The notes below the pieces were generated by a model. The model searched no databases and had not been told where the DNA came from. It saw nothing but the letters and a program-made list of their open reading frames with translations. 64,000 nt of DNA from Isoetes taiwanensis (lineage: Eukaryota; Streptophyta; Lycopodiopsida; Isoetales; Isoetaceae): NCBI GenBank assembly GCA_021234155.1, contig JAJEKV010000124.1, positions 248,001 to 312,000 of the forward strand, read 5' to 3'. Shown in pieces: positions 48,007 through 60,800 of this stretch. Positions within the stretch are counted from its first letter, which is position 1; each line of letters starts with the position of its first letter. The translations under genes were made by a program, and so were the position numbers.

Positions 48007-49420
48007 ACAAAATAAGGAAGAGAATGGGTTTGTGGGCTATCTCAGGCCTATCCACTGCTGGTCGGATCACAATTGCCAACATGATCTTTGCTTCCACTCA
48101 CGTCTATTTTTCTTCTGTTATTGTGGCACCCAAGGAGGTCTATGAGCACATCGAAAGACTAGTTAGAAGATTCATTTGGGCTGGAATTCAAAGCTTGCCC
48201 GGTCCGAAATTTGCGGGGCAAGAGGTGATGGTGGGTTGGGATGCAAGGACTTATTCCTGCATGCCCAATGCTTAGCCGCTAAGATGATTTGGCGCGCCCT
48301 GCAGGGGGAAGACTCACCTGCTATTCGCTTGATAAGATTCCAGCTGCAAGCATGCCACCTTGAGGGCGGGCCTTCGTTGCCCATGGAACCGCCAGGGCTG
48401 CTTTCTACCCATTCAAAGTATGTCCGCACCACAACCCTTTTGAGAAGAATCTTCTAAGCATGGCAAGAAGTCGCTCCACACTTTGTAGCAGACAACTTAA
48501 AATGGGAAGCTGGAAGAACCAGCATTTTTTGGAATCCGAAACTCAATAGCAATACGGGCATGCCACTTGCACTTGTGCATCCTAGGGCATGCAAGAAATG
48601 GATGGCTCTAGGTGTCCGTAAGCTTGCGATCTATGGAATGCGAATCGGAACGCCGGCTATCCCGACCTCTGGTCAAGGCAATTGTGGGGGAAGAACAGGT
48701 TAACAAGAAGCTGTATCGGACCATAATGGCCAATGCTAGTATGATATCTGGAGCTCTAGGCTCTGAAGACCAATGGCTACCTGTAGGGAAGGCAGATTAC
48801 TCGGTCAAGCAAGTATATGCAGCAGTCCTTCAAAGGGAGCCGTTCAAGGCTGCCACAAAGCTTGGAGTAACACAAGATGTGCTGGTTTTGTGGCTCAAAC
48901 GTTGTTGGAGGTCATGGTGCTCCGAAAATTGCAACTCCACGTATGGATGGCTCTGCAAGGAGCCCCTCGGACTACGGCAAGACCGCAGCGCAGGTATGAA
49001 CATAGTCAATCGCCCTCTAGGTCGTGGAGGAGGAAGACGTTGGCCACCTCATCTTTTGCCCAACTATTTGGCCCTTTTGGGAATGGGTACTGCCCATCAT
49101 AGGCATTGACAGGAATAATCTTGCCTGGCCACATATAGCCTATCTAAAATGTTCCAAGCTAACAGATTCCTTGATCACTATTGCAACTGGGTTGTCACGG
49201 TGCCATCGATCTGAGGGGTAGCACTAAATGGAGACAAGGTTTCGCGGATCGGCTGAAGAATTCCTTCACCTACGAAACTGCCCTCATGGCCTTATCTCAT
49301 AGAAGGATGTTTGGGCTGAAATATGACAAGGAATTTGACCGTGTTGGTCAATACCAGGACAATGTGCAATTTTTCTGCTGTCATTGGTCCGGATTAGGCA
49401 TGGAGGAGCAGGATGCATGA
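48007..49420 (+). pseudogene. LINE C copy 2 ORF2 C-terminal region, frameshifted
   Basis: Pieces in different plus frames match the C-terminus of the other family C copy: KRMGLWAISGLSTAGRITIA (48003-48275), GARGDGGLGCKDLFLHAQCLAAKMIW (48176-48457), LVLWLKRCWRSW (48612-49109) and ALMALSHRRMFGLKYDKEFD (49181-49420). At least four frame changes occur. The zf-RVT cysteines are largely lost. Confidence 0.75.
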
Positions 49421-49445
49421 GCATAGTTTGTCTTGGCTGGCTTGT

Positions 49446-49458
49446 CACCTTTTAGGTG
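49446..49458 (+). other. LINE C 3'-UTR hairpin
   Basis: CACCT-TTT-AGGTG, a 5-bp stem at the position matching 33761-33776. Confidence 0.5.
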
Positions 49459-49562
49459 GACGGTTTTTTTCTTTGCCGTAACAAAATACTTCCAATGCTA
49501 TATGGCATGTACCTTTTTCTTATTACAAATGAAAATAAAAAATCTAGCATTCAAAAAAAAAA

Positions 49563-49574
49563 AAGCACCCAACC
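49563..49574. other. Target-site duplication, 3' copy (LINE C copy 2)
   Basis: AAGCACCCAACC directly after the poly(A), identical to 44709-44720. Confidence 0.9.
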
Positions 49575-51489
49575 TTCCGCCACAATCCTCGCTCTCTTTA
49601 GTTTCACGGTTTTTTTTTTCTTCTTTTGGAGGAAAGGGAACTCTTAATAACTTCACAAAACGAGTTCAATATCTGTTAAGGTCAACTTACCCATAACATA
49701 ATATAGGAAAACAAGATAACCAATAGAATTGATAGAAACCAAAAGGAATGTTTTTTCGCAAAATAGCTTGCAACTGCATATAGTATCAAATCCTAATAAG
49801 ATTGATTGTCACTTGTAAAATTTTTGGGTCCCGATACGTGACTTTATAATACCAGAATTGAATGTATACAACCAATCTCGAACAATCAAACTTTAACCAA
49901 AGTCGAAGAAGCCAAACTACATCATATGTCGTAGTATCTTCAAAGTGGAACCAAATATACTCATCTACCATATCACCTACTCGAAGTTCCAATAGGATAG
50001 AGCCAAGGGATGTTAGTCTAGCTATGGATATAGGTAAAGATCCACAAGAAGTGAAAGTTAGTGTCTGCCAATACATTCGTTCCCTCTACCACAAACCTAC
50101 CCAGATGAAAGTGATAGTTATTCCTAAAAGCTTTGAACTATTTTTGAGACATGGAAGCACTAAATGAGAACAAGAGAATGTCGAGAATCCAACCCTGATA
50201 GCCATCTAGCAGTTAATCCGTAAACCTGGCTACCACAATTCCAATATTTGGAGTGGGGATATGCTGGCCAGGTTAGCTAGACTCAAGCTTCATTATCAGA
50301 GATATCATCAAATTGTGCGGGGCCATTAAGTAAACCTGTCAAGATATTTAGTAAATCTGAAATCAAGAAAGTCATTAGATAATAGCTCAATGTGTTTGCA
50401 TTGGAAGAAATCAAAATGACCAACAATGACCAAAAGCTAGCCATTTCCTATCATAGTCACCTCCTTTCTAGCTCTATTTGTCATAACACAAATAGTCAAC
50501 TCAACCATGAAGAGAAATTTGAACTTGAAGACGTCATATTCCATTTTCAAATGTGATTAAATTTCTATATTTCCAGGTACTCCATACTACAATCTGTTTC
50601 AGTGTGTTAACAAAGACATTATTTCCCCTAAAATTTGAGAAATAGGATTTTGAAAATCTAATATGTAATCAACTTGATGCACGATGTCTTTCAACTATTC
50701 CCAAAAAGAGGTCATTCTAGGATATTTGAAGGTGTAACTAATAGAATCAAGAGGCCCCCTACACATATCACACTTGGTGTCAAATTCTGGTTCCGTGTTC
50801 CTCAATCTTTTTGCAAGGAAACATTTAGATGGAATGGCTAAGTGAAGTGATGACTAGGATAACAATTGAATTTTAGACTTACAATATATTTTTCAACAAT
50901 TCTTCAAAATCCTAATGAATCCATATGTGACAATGTTCCACTTAGAAGGCAGATTCCTAGACTTTGGATTGCAGATTAATATATAGGCTTTAGAGACACT
51001 ATAACTTTTAACACTCCTCTATGACCAGTTTGCAGAATCATCAAACCACAGATATTGATACCTGTTAGGCAGGACATAATATGCTTATATAGCAGTTTTT
51101 TTGCATAAGAATAGATGCCAAGGCATTGAATCTCTTTCCATATTCTCCATCTTCCTCTAGTCCAAAGATCAACCAGTATTGAAATTCATGCATTTTTTCA
51201 CTTTCTATAACTATTAGGGTGTTCTTCCGCAAGACAACAATAGCCATTTTTACTGAAGATTGTGGACCAAAAGATAGAGAAAGAACCATTGTCTTCTTCA
51301 ATAGATTTGTGCACAAAGGTTGGAGCCACAACATTCTATGCTTAAAAAAGTTTTGTCATCAATATGGAAGTATTAAGAGCAGGACAGAAAGATTAGTAAC
51401 CTGACAATGAGGGTGGAGGCCATAGTTATACCTTGATAGTGCTTAATGTTCGATGAAGACCATGGTCCTAAGAAGCTGCAATCGCCATT
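49575..51489 (-). pseudogene. Decayed minus-strand coding region, perhaps an old LINE C-terminus
   Basis: On the minus strand near 50830-50700, FLAKRLRNTEPEFDTKCDMC then RGPLDSISYTFKYPRMTSFW resembles the zinc-binding C-terminus of plant LINE polymerases (C-x2-C, aromatic, FW) with later residues lost. Upstream (51334-51065) the sequence reads FGPQSSVKMAIVVLRKN; downstream (50076-49786) a further ORF fragment is present. Many stops. Identification is tentative. Confidence 0.35.
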
Positions 51490-51642
51490 ACTATTAATAT
51501 CAAAGGAACAACATGGATTTTAGAGAAAGTTTTGTGGGCCAAATCTTCTTTGGAGTTCCTATAGCAATTAGCAGTGCAAGATATAGTTATGTTAGTTTCA
51601 TAGTCTTATTAGAGTTGGTGTGGAAATTGGAATGATGTGTCT

Positions 51643-51950
51643 TTTTTTTTTTTTTTTTTTTTTTTTTAACAGATCAGGTTAACTAATCTTAATCCAGAAT
51701 GAATACAAGATGGGCGATACTAGGGTACTCCTGCCCACACTGGAGCGAGAACCCACATGGCATGTATACCTACCTACGACTCATGACACAAACCTGCCAA
51801 TACTGTCTACAATGAGGAGGGCCCTTTCCCAGACCGTTGCCTTGAACTGCTCTTTCCGAGGGGATGCCAGGTAAGAAAGATATAGTTTGTACCTCAACTG
51901 TGGGATCAAAACCCCAGGCTGCACCTCCGCATTCACTAGCGATGGGGTAT
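51643..51950 (-). mobile_element. Short retroposed insertion with poly(A) on the minus strand
   Basis: A run of 24 T at 51643-51667 is the complement of a 3' poly(A). The following ~280 bases have no counterpart in the related segment at 55375. The minus-strand frame (51978-51781) ends IVDSIGRFVS but is not recognised. It could be a SINE, a processed pseudogene or a LINE tail. No clear target duplication was found. Confidence 0.45.
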
Positions 51951-52045
51951 CCAAAAAGTCTTCACTCCTTTGCTTCAATATTTTTAAAATCGTAGTTAGT
52001 CATTAAGCTAAATTTTGAAAATAGAATATAATAGATTTTTAGCGT

Positions 52046-55000
52046 CCACGGAGACCGACTGGCCTATGGGACCCAAACAAAAAAGAGAGCAGCAAACGTA
52101 TTACTGACAGGATTAATCTCCCCCGCCCCCGGAGGGTTTTCGAGGGAAAAACCTTAGCAGTAATAAGTCTGCTGGCATGCTGTACAATTGTGTAGGACAG
52201 TTCAATGCCGTCCCGGAAGACACAACTGAGTCCGTGCATCCATAACCTCCTGGAGGTATGACCCCAACAAACCCACTGATGCCGTATTCAACAACTCATG
52301 CAACGGTTGGCCAGGCACTAGTAATCGAACATACCACTCTCTGATATGGGCAAACGCTGGGCAGATCTGGAGGGCATGACATTCATCCTCAATGGCGTCC
52401 TGGTGGCAACACTGGCAAAGCCTTTGCTCTCGTGCTTCCCGAGCCCAACGTCCTGTCTCAATACGGAGGCGATGTGCACCCGTGCGAATGGAAGGTATAA
52501 GTCTGCGCTTCTTCATGGGCAACTGGGTGTATAAGTACTGGTGTGGGCCTCTCGTGAGCCTGGGATTGACTTGCTACTGATAGTGTGCCAGCTTAACGTG
52601 CGTCAAAGCATCTGCATCCCAGAGCTTGCGAAGGAAAGTAGGATCTAGGTACAACTTAAGTGCCTTGTGATCTTTCTTTGTCCTTACATGTACACATCTG
52701 TTTGCCTGTACATTCCAGCGTGAGAACCACTGAGCTTGCTTGTCCTTCCAGCAGGCTTTCAGGCGTTGGGGACCCATCGCCATGGCCAAAGCAAGGTCGG
52801 GCAAACGTGTATCACCCATAGCGACCACCTTCTGGAAGTAAATGATATGGCGTTCCAATGCAGCCCGTTGAAGGGGCAGAAAACTTGTCTCCTGGAGTAG
52901 GATCTGGTATGGAACCGTGAACTTTATCCCAAGGGCTCATGCCAAGAAGGCTTTCTGCACCTGTTCGAGGTCATTCCAGGTGTTGAGGGATATCACCGGA
53001 CCCCATACTTCTGCCCCATATAAAAGGACCGGCTCGACCAATGCCCGAAATAAGTGTGACTGGTGGCCCCAGGCATACAAATCTGCCTTGTGGTTGTTAT
53101 TCTGCATGGCATAGAGTGCTTTCCAACCTGCCGTGACCCGCAACCTGATGGCAGCATCCCAATGGGTGGTAGAGAACTCGATCCCCAAGTACTTGTAGGT
53201 CGGAGCCACCTCTACATCCTGTCCCTGGTAAGTGAATGAGGGAAGCCTTGGCTGACGGGATGATGAGACTAGCAGCACCCTAGTTTTGGCCAAGTTAACT
53301 CGCATGCCGGTGAATCGGCAAAAAGTGTCGAGAGCATCCAGGTGGCGTTGCATGTCCTCTGGAGTATAGGCTAAGAGGTTGACATGGTCAGCATATATGA
53401 GTTGCTGGATTGTGTGATGCATGAGATGGGCGCCCGCATCTCCATGCTTAGAGAGCCAAACTTCCAGCTGGTCAATGTACAGGCCAAAGAGTGTGGGGGA
53501 GAGGGGGCAACCTTGACGCACTCCAATACTACTGATTACCGGCTGTCCTGACGATGTGATACGGCCTGAGCATGCCTCGTACAGCCTATACACTGCATTC
53601 TGCAAGTCAAGGGGAGTCCCCAGCTGCCGCAGTCTGTCCCATAACCTGTCCCGGGGCACTGTGTCAAAAGCTTTTGCGAAATCCACGAAACAACAGTACA
53701 GGTTTTGTCGGTGATTCCTGCTATCCTCAATCAATGTGCGCAGAGTGAAGATATGATCAATGGTGGAATGCCTGGGCCGAAAACCTGCCTGTGTGAGAGC
53801 TCGCACATCTGCCTCCTCTGCCCATATTGTCAGCCGCTGCTCAAGGATGCCAGCCAACAGTTTTGCAAAGAGAGAGCTGACCATAATAGTACGATAGTTG
53901 GCCGGGCATTGAGGGTCCCCTGCCTTGTATATGGGCACAACTCTACTAGTGGTCCACTATGGAGGGAAGCCTTCTTGCAATGCTTTGTTGAATAACGCCG
54001 TGAGAAAAGGCACCAATGGAGGCCCAACCCATTTCAGAAGTTCCGCCTACATGGCATCTAAATCTGCTGCCTTCCCATTAGCCAGACGTTGTAGGCCCAT
54101 GATGACATCCTCCTCTGTGATGATCAGAGCCATGCCTATCTGTGGAGGGACTGGTGTCCGGCCCCCGAGTGGGTCGTAAAGCTGTTACAAGTACTGTACC
54201 CATTGCTCCGAGGTGAGTGCAGTCTTGCTCAAGACCCTTCTCCAGAATGTCTTGGGGTGCCGATCCAGGAGACCAAACATCTGTTGCTGATGCTCTGCGA
54301 GGTAGCTGGCTTTCTTGTTCTTGAGGAAGGAGCGGTATTGACTGATGGCCTGTGGGCGGGAGGTGGGATCCGTGACTTGCCGGAGTGTGCACTTGAGCTC
54401 CCGACACTCATCATCGAACCGCCTGTTGCGGGAGAAGGTGATAGTGCCCGAGGTTCGCCGTGAGCGGCCTCTCCCAAAGCATCTCTCAGCAGCTGTCAGA
54501 AGCAAGTGAGTCAGCGCAGCAGATTGCTATTGAAGTGTGGGGAGTTGCAGCAGTCTTGCCAGGTCATGCTCAAGCAGCTTGGCATAGGTCCCTGCACGGC
54601 GGTAGTCCAGGCGCAGCTGGGGCACCTGGGGTGTTGAGGCAGTAGATGCACGGGGAGCTTGCCAATGGAGATGCACGAACATGGGCTGGTGGTCCGAGTG
54701 TACTTCCTCGTCCCGAGTGTCTGTTCCAATGGAAAAATGGGCAACCGGGTGCAGATCATGTTCCTCAACCAGCAGATAATCCATCACACTAGAGCCGCCC
54801 CCTTGGTTCTCCTGTCTACAAGTGCAGCAGCTAGAAGATGGCCATTGTGCCAACCCATTACAAATAACCAGGTCAAAGATAATACCCAGCAACAACAACT
54901 GCCTGCCATAGCGCGAAATATGGTTGTCGTCTGACACCCTTGACCAAGCCACCTCTGCGGGGTTCAGCTGCAAGATGTCCTCTGCCAGAGGCTCAAATAT

Positions 55001-55097
55001 TGGGACCTGCTCGGCTCCTATGCGTGCATTAAAGTCGCCAAGCAATATAACCTTGCCCAACTGTTTGTGCTGGTGTATGTGGAACTACATGACTAGA
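52046..55097 (-). mobile_element. LINE family B copy 2: partial endonuclease, reverse transcriptase, zinc region, 3' hairpin
   Basis: Minus strand, 5' to 3'. Endonuclease C-terminal half (55060-54527): VILLGDFNARIG, SVMDYLLVEE and SDHQPMFVHL. Linker (54505-54185). Reverse transcriptase (53938-52937): QAGFRPRHSTIDHIF, CCFVDFAKAFDTVPRDRLW (motif A), GVRQGCPLSPTLF (motif B). Motif C is YADH (53382-53397), with the second catalytic Asp replaced by His. The thumb (52858-52574) ends at a TAG where copy 1 has CAG (HYQ-stop versus HYQQQVN). Zinc region (52522-52202): CQCCHQDAIEDECHALQIC. The 3' UTR hairpin is at 52052-52065. Flanked by diverged repeats. It is not autonomous. Confidence 0.9.
52052..52065 (-). 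other. LINE 3'-UTR hairpin (family B)
   Basis: On the minus strand AGGCC-AGTC-GGTCT: same stem as at 26696-26708 with a different loop. Confidence 0.55.
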
Positions 55098-55689
55098 CAA
55101 AAGATGATGCTCCCACGGGAGACTCAGATTTATTGGATGTATAAAACATGTACATTAAATTATAATGGGGTATTTTCTACCATTTGAGGCGGGTATACTT
55201 ACCATTAGGAGGGGGTTTCATTACTATTTGAGGTATACCATTAACATCAGGAACAATCATGGCCCATAGTAACAATTTTGTGGGCTAGATCTTCTTTGAA
55301 GTTCCTGCCCTCCTATGGCACTTAGAAATGCAGTATATAACTATTTTGGTTAGAGTTGGCATAAAAAATGGAACGGTCTTTGGTGAAAGGATTCTTGCAT
55401 ACCCAAAAAAGTCTTTATTCCTTTTCTTTAAAATCTTCAATCCTGCAATTGTATCTTTTAGTCATTAAACTAAAATTTTTGAGATGGAAATGAGCTTGTT
55501 ATTTTGTGCGGTTGCTTGACTTATTATTAGACAAAAGATTGATATGTTCTATCAAAGTAAATTTAGTATTATCAAAGCTTTTCCCTTGAAAACCTTTCGG
55601 TTAAGGGTTGATCTTAATCCTACATAATTATGCTTAGCAAACTTGTCATATGCAGTTTTGACGTATTATTTCTCTGTGCCATTCAGTAC

Positions 55690-57014
55690 AGCCCACAGGG
55701 AACATCACTTCCGAGCAGTGGAGGCAATACTTACAACAGTTATACGACCCTCAGAGTGCAGAGGCAACATTAGCCCTGCAGGAAGGCCCAGTGATGGAAA
55801 TTACAGATTCGGACGTGGAATAAGGCTTACAGCGTCTTGCCAATGGGAAAGCGCCAGACCTGGATGGTATGCAGACAGAATTGCTTAAGGGGCAGGGCCA
55901 TCCATAGTACCGATGCTGACCGACCTCTTCAACAAGGCATTACAGGAAGGCTTCCCACTGCAGTGGACCAATACCAGAGTTGTTCCCATCTATAAGGCAG
56001 GTGACAACACTGCCCAGCCAATTACTGAAAAATCATGGTCAGTTCGGTGTTTGTAAAACTGCTTGCTGGGATTCTCGAGCAGCAGTTGACGGGCTGGACA
56101 GAGGCAGCAGAGGTGCGGGCCCTCACCCAGGCAGGATTCAGACCCCGGCACTCAACCATTGACCACATCTTCACGTTGCCAACTCTGATTGAAGACAGCA
56201 GGAACCGCCGTCAGGATCTATATTGTTGCTTCCTGGATTTTGCGAAGGCATTTGACACTGTGCCTCGGGAAAAACTATGGGCAAAATTGCTACAGCTGGG
56301 GGTTCCCGTAGATTTGCAGAATGCAGTGTACAGGCTATATGAAAGATGCTCGGGTCGGTTGCAACCGTCAAGCCAACCATTTGATAGTAGTATCGGGGTT
56401 CGTCAGGGATGCCCTCTCTCCCCAACATTGTTTGGGCTTTACATTGATCAATTGGAGAGTTGGCTTGCTGATAATGGGGGAATGGAGCTCACCTTTTGCA
56501 TCAGATCATCAGGCAGTTAATATATGATGATGATGTGGACCTTCTAGCTTACACACCAGTAGACATGCAACGACATCTCGATGCCCTGGACACATTCTTC
56601 CAGGCGACTGATATGCACATCAACCTGGCCAAGACTAAGGTGGTTCTCATATCATCTTCACGTCAGCCGAAGATCCCCTCCTTCAGTTACCGATGGCAGA
56701 ATGTGGAAGTGGCATCTACATACAAATATTTGGGAGTGGAGTTTCCTTCTACTATGCAATGGGACACATCTATACGGCTACGAGTGACGGCAGGCTGGAA
56801 GGCACTATATGCAATGCAAAACAATAGTCATAGAGCAGAGTTGTATGATTGGGCCCATCAATCACACTTGTTCAAGGTCTTAGTGGAGCATGTCCTTTTA
56901 TACGGGTTTGAAGTATGGGGCCCAGTAGTATCCCTCGCTACTTGGAATGACTTGGAGCAAGTGCAGAAAGCTTTCTTGGTACGAGCACTAGGGGTGAAGT
57001 CCACAGTCCCATAG
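55690..57014 (+). mobile_element. LINE family B copy 3: reverse transcriptase fragment, truncated at both ends
   Basis: Plus strand. 55690-56030 is frameshifted fingers sequence. 56035-56520 is one frame with QAGFRPRHSTIDHIF, CCFLDFAKAFDTVPREKLW (motif A) and GVRQGCPLSPTLF (motif B). After a frameshift, 56496-57014 carries motif C as YDDD (56523-56534, Ala replaced by Asp) and the thumb (ALYAMQNNSHRAELYDWAHQ). Similarity ends at ALGVKSTVP at 57012, so the 3' third, zinc region and hairpin are missing. Its orientation is opposite to copies 1 and 2. Confidence 0.88.
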
Positions 57015-57857
57015 GGTAGAAGCATGAAAGGGTGGGCAAAAAAAGTGCCAGTATTTTACATTTACAAATTCAAAATGTAAGGAAATTCCTTCCCCCCTCC
57101 CCCCCCCTCCCGAAATTATTATTCTTGGAATGAATCATTAATAGGGCAAATAATTTTGAACTCTCCTCCCGCTCTCTGTTCAACCTCCCTCCCGCTCGAA
57201 CCTCCATAGCCGAAAGCTTGACATCCATATTCGAACCTCCATAGCCAAGATCAGGACCTCCATAGCCAAAAGCTTGCATTTTTCGGAGTGAAGCACCGTG
57301 GAACAGATCATGACGGGCAGCTTGGAACAAAGACATCTCCAAGGAAATCTCCTGCCAACAAACCTATAAAGCCCATGCCAAGGTCTCCCACTAGAACTAG
57401 CCACCGAAAACTCAAGAGTGGGTCTTCTTCAGATCGGGAGGTCGTGCTTGTTTCCCAGTTTGACAAGGTAAGCATCGGTAGGCGGTGAGGAGCAACAATT
57501 TTGATAGCATGTTTCGGGGGCTAGTGCAAATAGTGCGGGATGTTTGGGGTTCAAGCCCCCATTGTTAGGGGTTATCAAGAGTGCAGGATTAAGCTTATTT
57601 GGATGGCAGACTTTTTTTCTGTGTATGAGCACGTTTTTTGTAGGAAGGACATTGCAAATCATCACATTCCATTGTATTTTGCCCGAGCATATGCACTTCA
57701 TTACAAAGGAGTAAGCATTGATTGGGATGAGATGAAAGCAAGTGCAAGTCTTCATTCAAAAGGCTCTCAAAAAGAATCTGACCTGACAGAATTAGCTACA
57801 GTAAAGTCTTCCAATGTTAAAGCTATTAAATGTATGCCTCATGTAGAACGTTGCAGT
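57015..57857 (+). other. Possible exons of an unrecognised gene
   Basis: 57290-57470 encodes a basic proline/serine-rich stretch (TKTSPRKSPANKPIKPMPRS, then SDREVVLVSQFDKV) with a GTAAGC donor directly after GACAAG (near 57468). 57640-57860 reads IPLYFARAYALHYKGVSIDW and continues into the tandem array at 57858. Composition looks coding, but I recognise no family. A C-rich run lies at 57090-57110. Confidence 0.35.
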
Positions 57858-60800
57858 ATTCGACAGCCACCTCCTAGGCCAATTGACTACGAGTGTGTTG
57901 GACATGAGATAGTTTGACGCTACCTCGAGAAGAGGTGGTCTTTTGGCCATGAAACTTGGTCCCCAGGGCAATGTCGACGTTCCGAGTCCATTGGCAGAGC
58001 CGAATCACAATTCCGGAGAGGGGAAGTTGCCCGTCCGTCGCCAGGGCCTTCGGGAGAGGACTTTTGGGGCAAGCTGCTTCCAGGTGGTTTTTAGGGTCCG
58101 TGCTCTGGCATCAACACCCCCCCTCTACGTCAAGACACGACGCAAGGTCCTAGTCGAATCTGACAAGGATAGAGCCTCCGAAACGTAAACCTTATGAGTT
58201 GCCAGGTTCTAGCAGGGTTTGCGTTTTGGGTGTCGAGTTTTGGTCCTTTGCACTTGGGACTTGGCCGATAAGATGCAGTTGAGAACGCAAAGCAAGAGGA
58301 ACTGACGGAATGGAGTTTGGATCTGTACTCCTCCCGTTGTGGCAGTTAGAAGTAAAGGGCAGCTTTTGCAGTAGCAAGACATTCATAAATTCGTAATTAA
58401 TGCATAGTACGGAATTAAATTCTGATTTTTTGTCAGCAGGCTTCCTAAGTCATCGCCAACATACAGGCCAGTTTTCAAAATTTCCGGACAAGGTTTAGAT
58501 CAAAGTGTTTGCATTAGAACGGTCCGGGCAGCCTGTTGTTGGGCAGCCGAGCTGGCACACTTGCCCAAGTCAAACAAGGCCAGGACCTTGCAAGGCCGTC
58601 TCATTAGAGGGGAGAGTCCGAACCCCAAGAGGCGAGCCCCAAAAAGTTTCCCGAGGCAGCCTTTCCTGGCAGCGCTCCCCCGGGGGGCCGTACGCTAAAG
58701 ACCACACTCGATCTCGGGTTCCTCTATCCCACCGCTGAATCCTTTGTTCAAGGGCCCTGCCTCGATAAGGTCCAAAAAAAAAAAAATCCAACATCCGTCC
58801 GTGAGAACTTATCAAACCGCCGGCGTCCCCGCGATCGGCGCGGTAGAAACCAAAGTGTTTTGTCGTTCGGACATTGCGGAGGTTCGAATGGCGATTCGAC
58901 TTCGCCACACATTGTCCGGGAGGCCGAAATTACCCTAGAGACTAAGTTGCACGGTCAGTTTTGCAAAAGAAAGAAACACTTACGCCCTACGTTGCGGTAT
59001 TCGACAGCCACCTCCTAGGCCAATTGACTACGAGTGTGTTGGACATGAGATAGTTTGACGCTACCTCGAGAAGGGGTGGTCTTTTGGCCATGAAACTTGG
59101 TCCCTGTGGCAATGTCGACGTTCCGAGTCCATTGGCGAGCGAATCACGATTCCCGGAGAGGGAAGTTGCCGTCTGTCGCCCGGGCCTTCGGGAGAGGACT
59201 TTTGGGGCAAGCCGCCTGTGTGGTTTTAGGGTCCGTGCTTTCTCAAGCGCCAACACCCCCCTCTACGCCAAGACACGGCGCAAGGTCCTAGTCGAATCTG
59301 ACAAGGATAGAGCCTCCGAAACGTAAACCCTATGAGTTGCCAGGTTCTAGCAGGGTTTGCGTTTTGGGTGCCAAGTTTTGGTCCTTTGCACTTGGGACTT
59401 GGCCGATAAGATGCAGTTGAGAACGCAAAGCAAGGGGAACTGACGGAATGGAGTTTGGATCTGTACTCCTCCCGTTGTGGCGCTTAGAAGTAAAGGGCGC
59501 TTTTGCGAGCAAGACATTCATAAATTCGTAATTAATGCATAGTACGGAATTAAATTCTGATTTTTTGTCAGCGGGCTTCCTAAGTCATCGCCAATATACA
59601 GGCCAGTTTTCAAAATTTCCGGACAAGGTTTAGATCAAAGTGTTTGCATTAGAACGGTCCGGGCAAAATGTTGTTGGGCACCGAGCCGCACACTTGCCCA
59701 AGTCAAACAAGGCCGTGACCTTGCAAGGCCGTCTCATTAGAGGGGAGAGTCCAACCCCAAGAGGCGAGCCCTAGAAAGTTTCCCGAGGCAGCCTTTTTGG
59801 CGGCAAGCCCCTGGGGCCGTGACGCTAAAGACCACACTCCCTCTCTCTTCCCCTATCCGACCGCTGAATCCTTCGCTCAAGGGCCCCGCTCCTCGATAAG
59901 GTCCAAAAAATCCAACATCCGGCCCGCGGAGAACTTATTAAACCGCTGCTGCCCCGCGTCGGCCGACCGTAGAAACCAAAGTGTTTTGTCGTTCGGACAT
60001 TGCGGAGGTTCCGAATGGCGATTCGATTCGCCACATCGTCCCCGAGGCCGAAATTACCCTAGAGACCAAGTTGCACCTGGACAGTTTTGCAAAAGAAAGA
60101 AACACTTCGCCCTACGCTAAAAAGATTCGACGCCCACCTCCTAGGCCAATTGACTACGAGTGTGTTGGACATGAGATAGTTTGACGCCACCTCGAGAAGG
60201 GGTGGTCTTTGGCCATGAAACTTGGTCCCCGTGGCAACGCCGACGCCCGAGTCCATTGGCAGAGCCGAATCACGATTCCGAGAGGGGAAGTTGCCCGTCC
60301 GTCGCCGGCCTTCTCGAGAGGACTTTGGGGCAAGCCGCCTCCGTGGTTTTTAGGGTCCGCGGCTTCCGCGCCAACACCCCTCTACGCCAAGACACCTACA
60401 AGGTGCTAGTCGAATCGAAGGATAGGGCCTCAAACGTAAACCCTATGAGTTGCCGTTTCTAGCGTGGTTTGCGCTTTGGGTGTCGAAGTTTTGGTCCTTT
60501 GCACTTGGGACTTGGCCGATAAGATGCAGCTTGAGAACGCCAAGCAAGGGAACCGACGGAATGGAGTTTGGATCTGTACTCCTCCCCGTTGTGGCGCTTA
60601 GAAGTAAAGGGCGCTTTTGCAGTAGCAAGACATCATTCATAAATTCGTAATTAATGCATAGTACGGAATTAAATTCTGATTTTTTGTCAAATCGAGGCTT
60701 CCTAAGTCATCGCCAACATACAAAGCCAGTTTTCAAAATTTCCTGACAAGGTTTAGATCAAAGTGTTTGCATTAGAACGGTCCGCAGCTTTGTTGTTGGG

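Larger units (their letters stand above)
44721..49562 (+). mobile_element. LINE family C copy 2 (L1-type) with exact target-site duplications
   Basis: 4842 bp between two copies of AAGCACCCAACC. Contents: ORF1 (truncated at its 5' end), endonuclease plus reverse transcriptase (45592-48006), a broken C-terminal region, a 3' UTR with hairpin (49446-49458), and a terminal poly(A) run of about 13. Truncated 5' end, poly(A) and variable-length duplication are the signature of target-primed reverse transcription. Removing it rejoins flanks ending CAAGCACCCAACC and continuing TTCCGCC. Confidence 0.93.
51490..55560. repeat. Diverged direct repeats flanking LINE B copy 2
   Basis: 51490-52045 resembles 55240-55560: for example TTTTGTGGGC(C/T)A(A/G)ATCTTCTTTG near 51530 and 55280, and TTAGTCATTAA(G/A)CTAAA near 52000 and 55465. 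The left copy has acquired a poly(A) insertion (51643-51950), and its right-hand continuation appears beyond the LINE at about 55098 (GACTAGACAAAAGAT, matching 55526). Confidence 0.6.
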
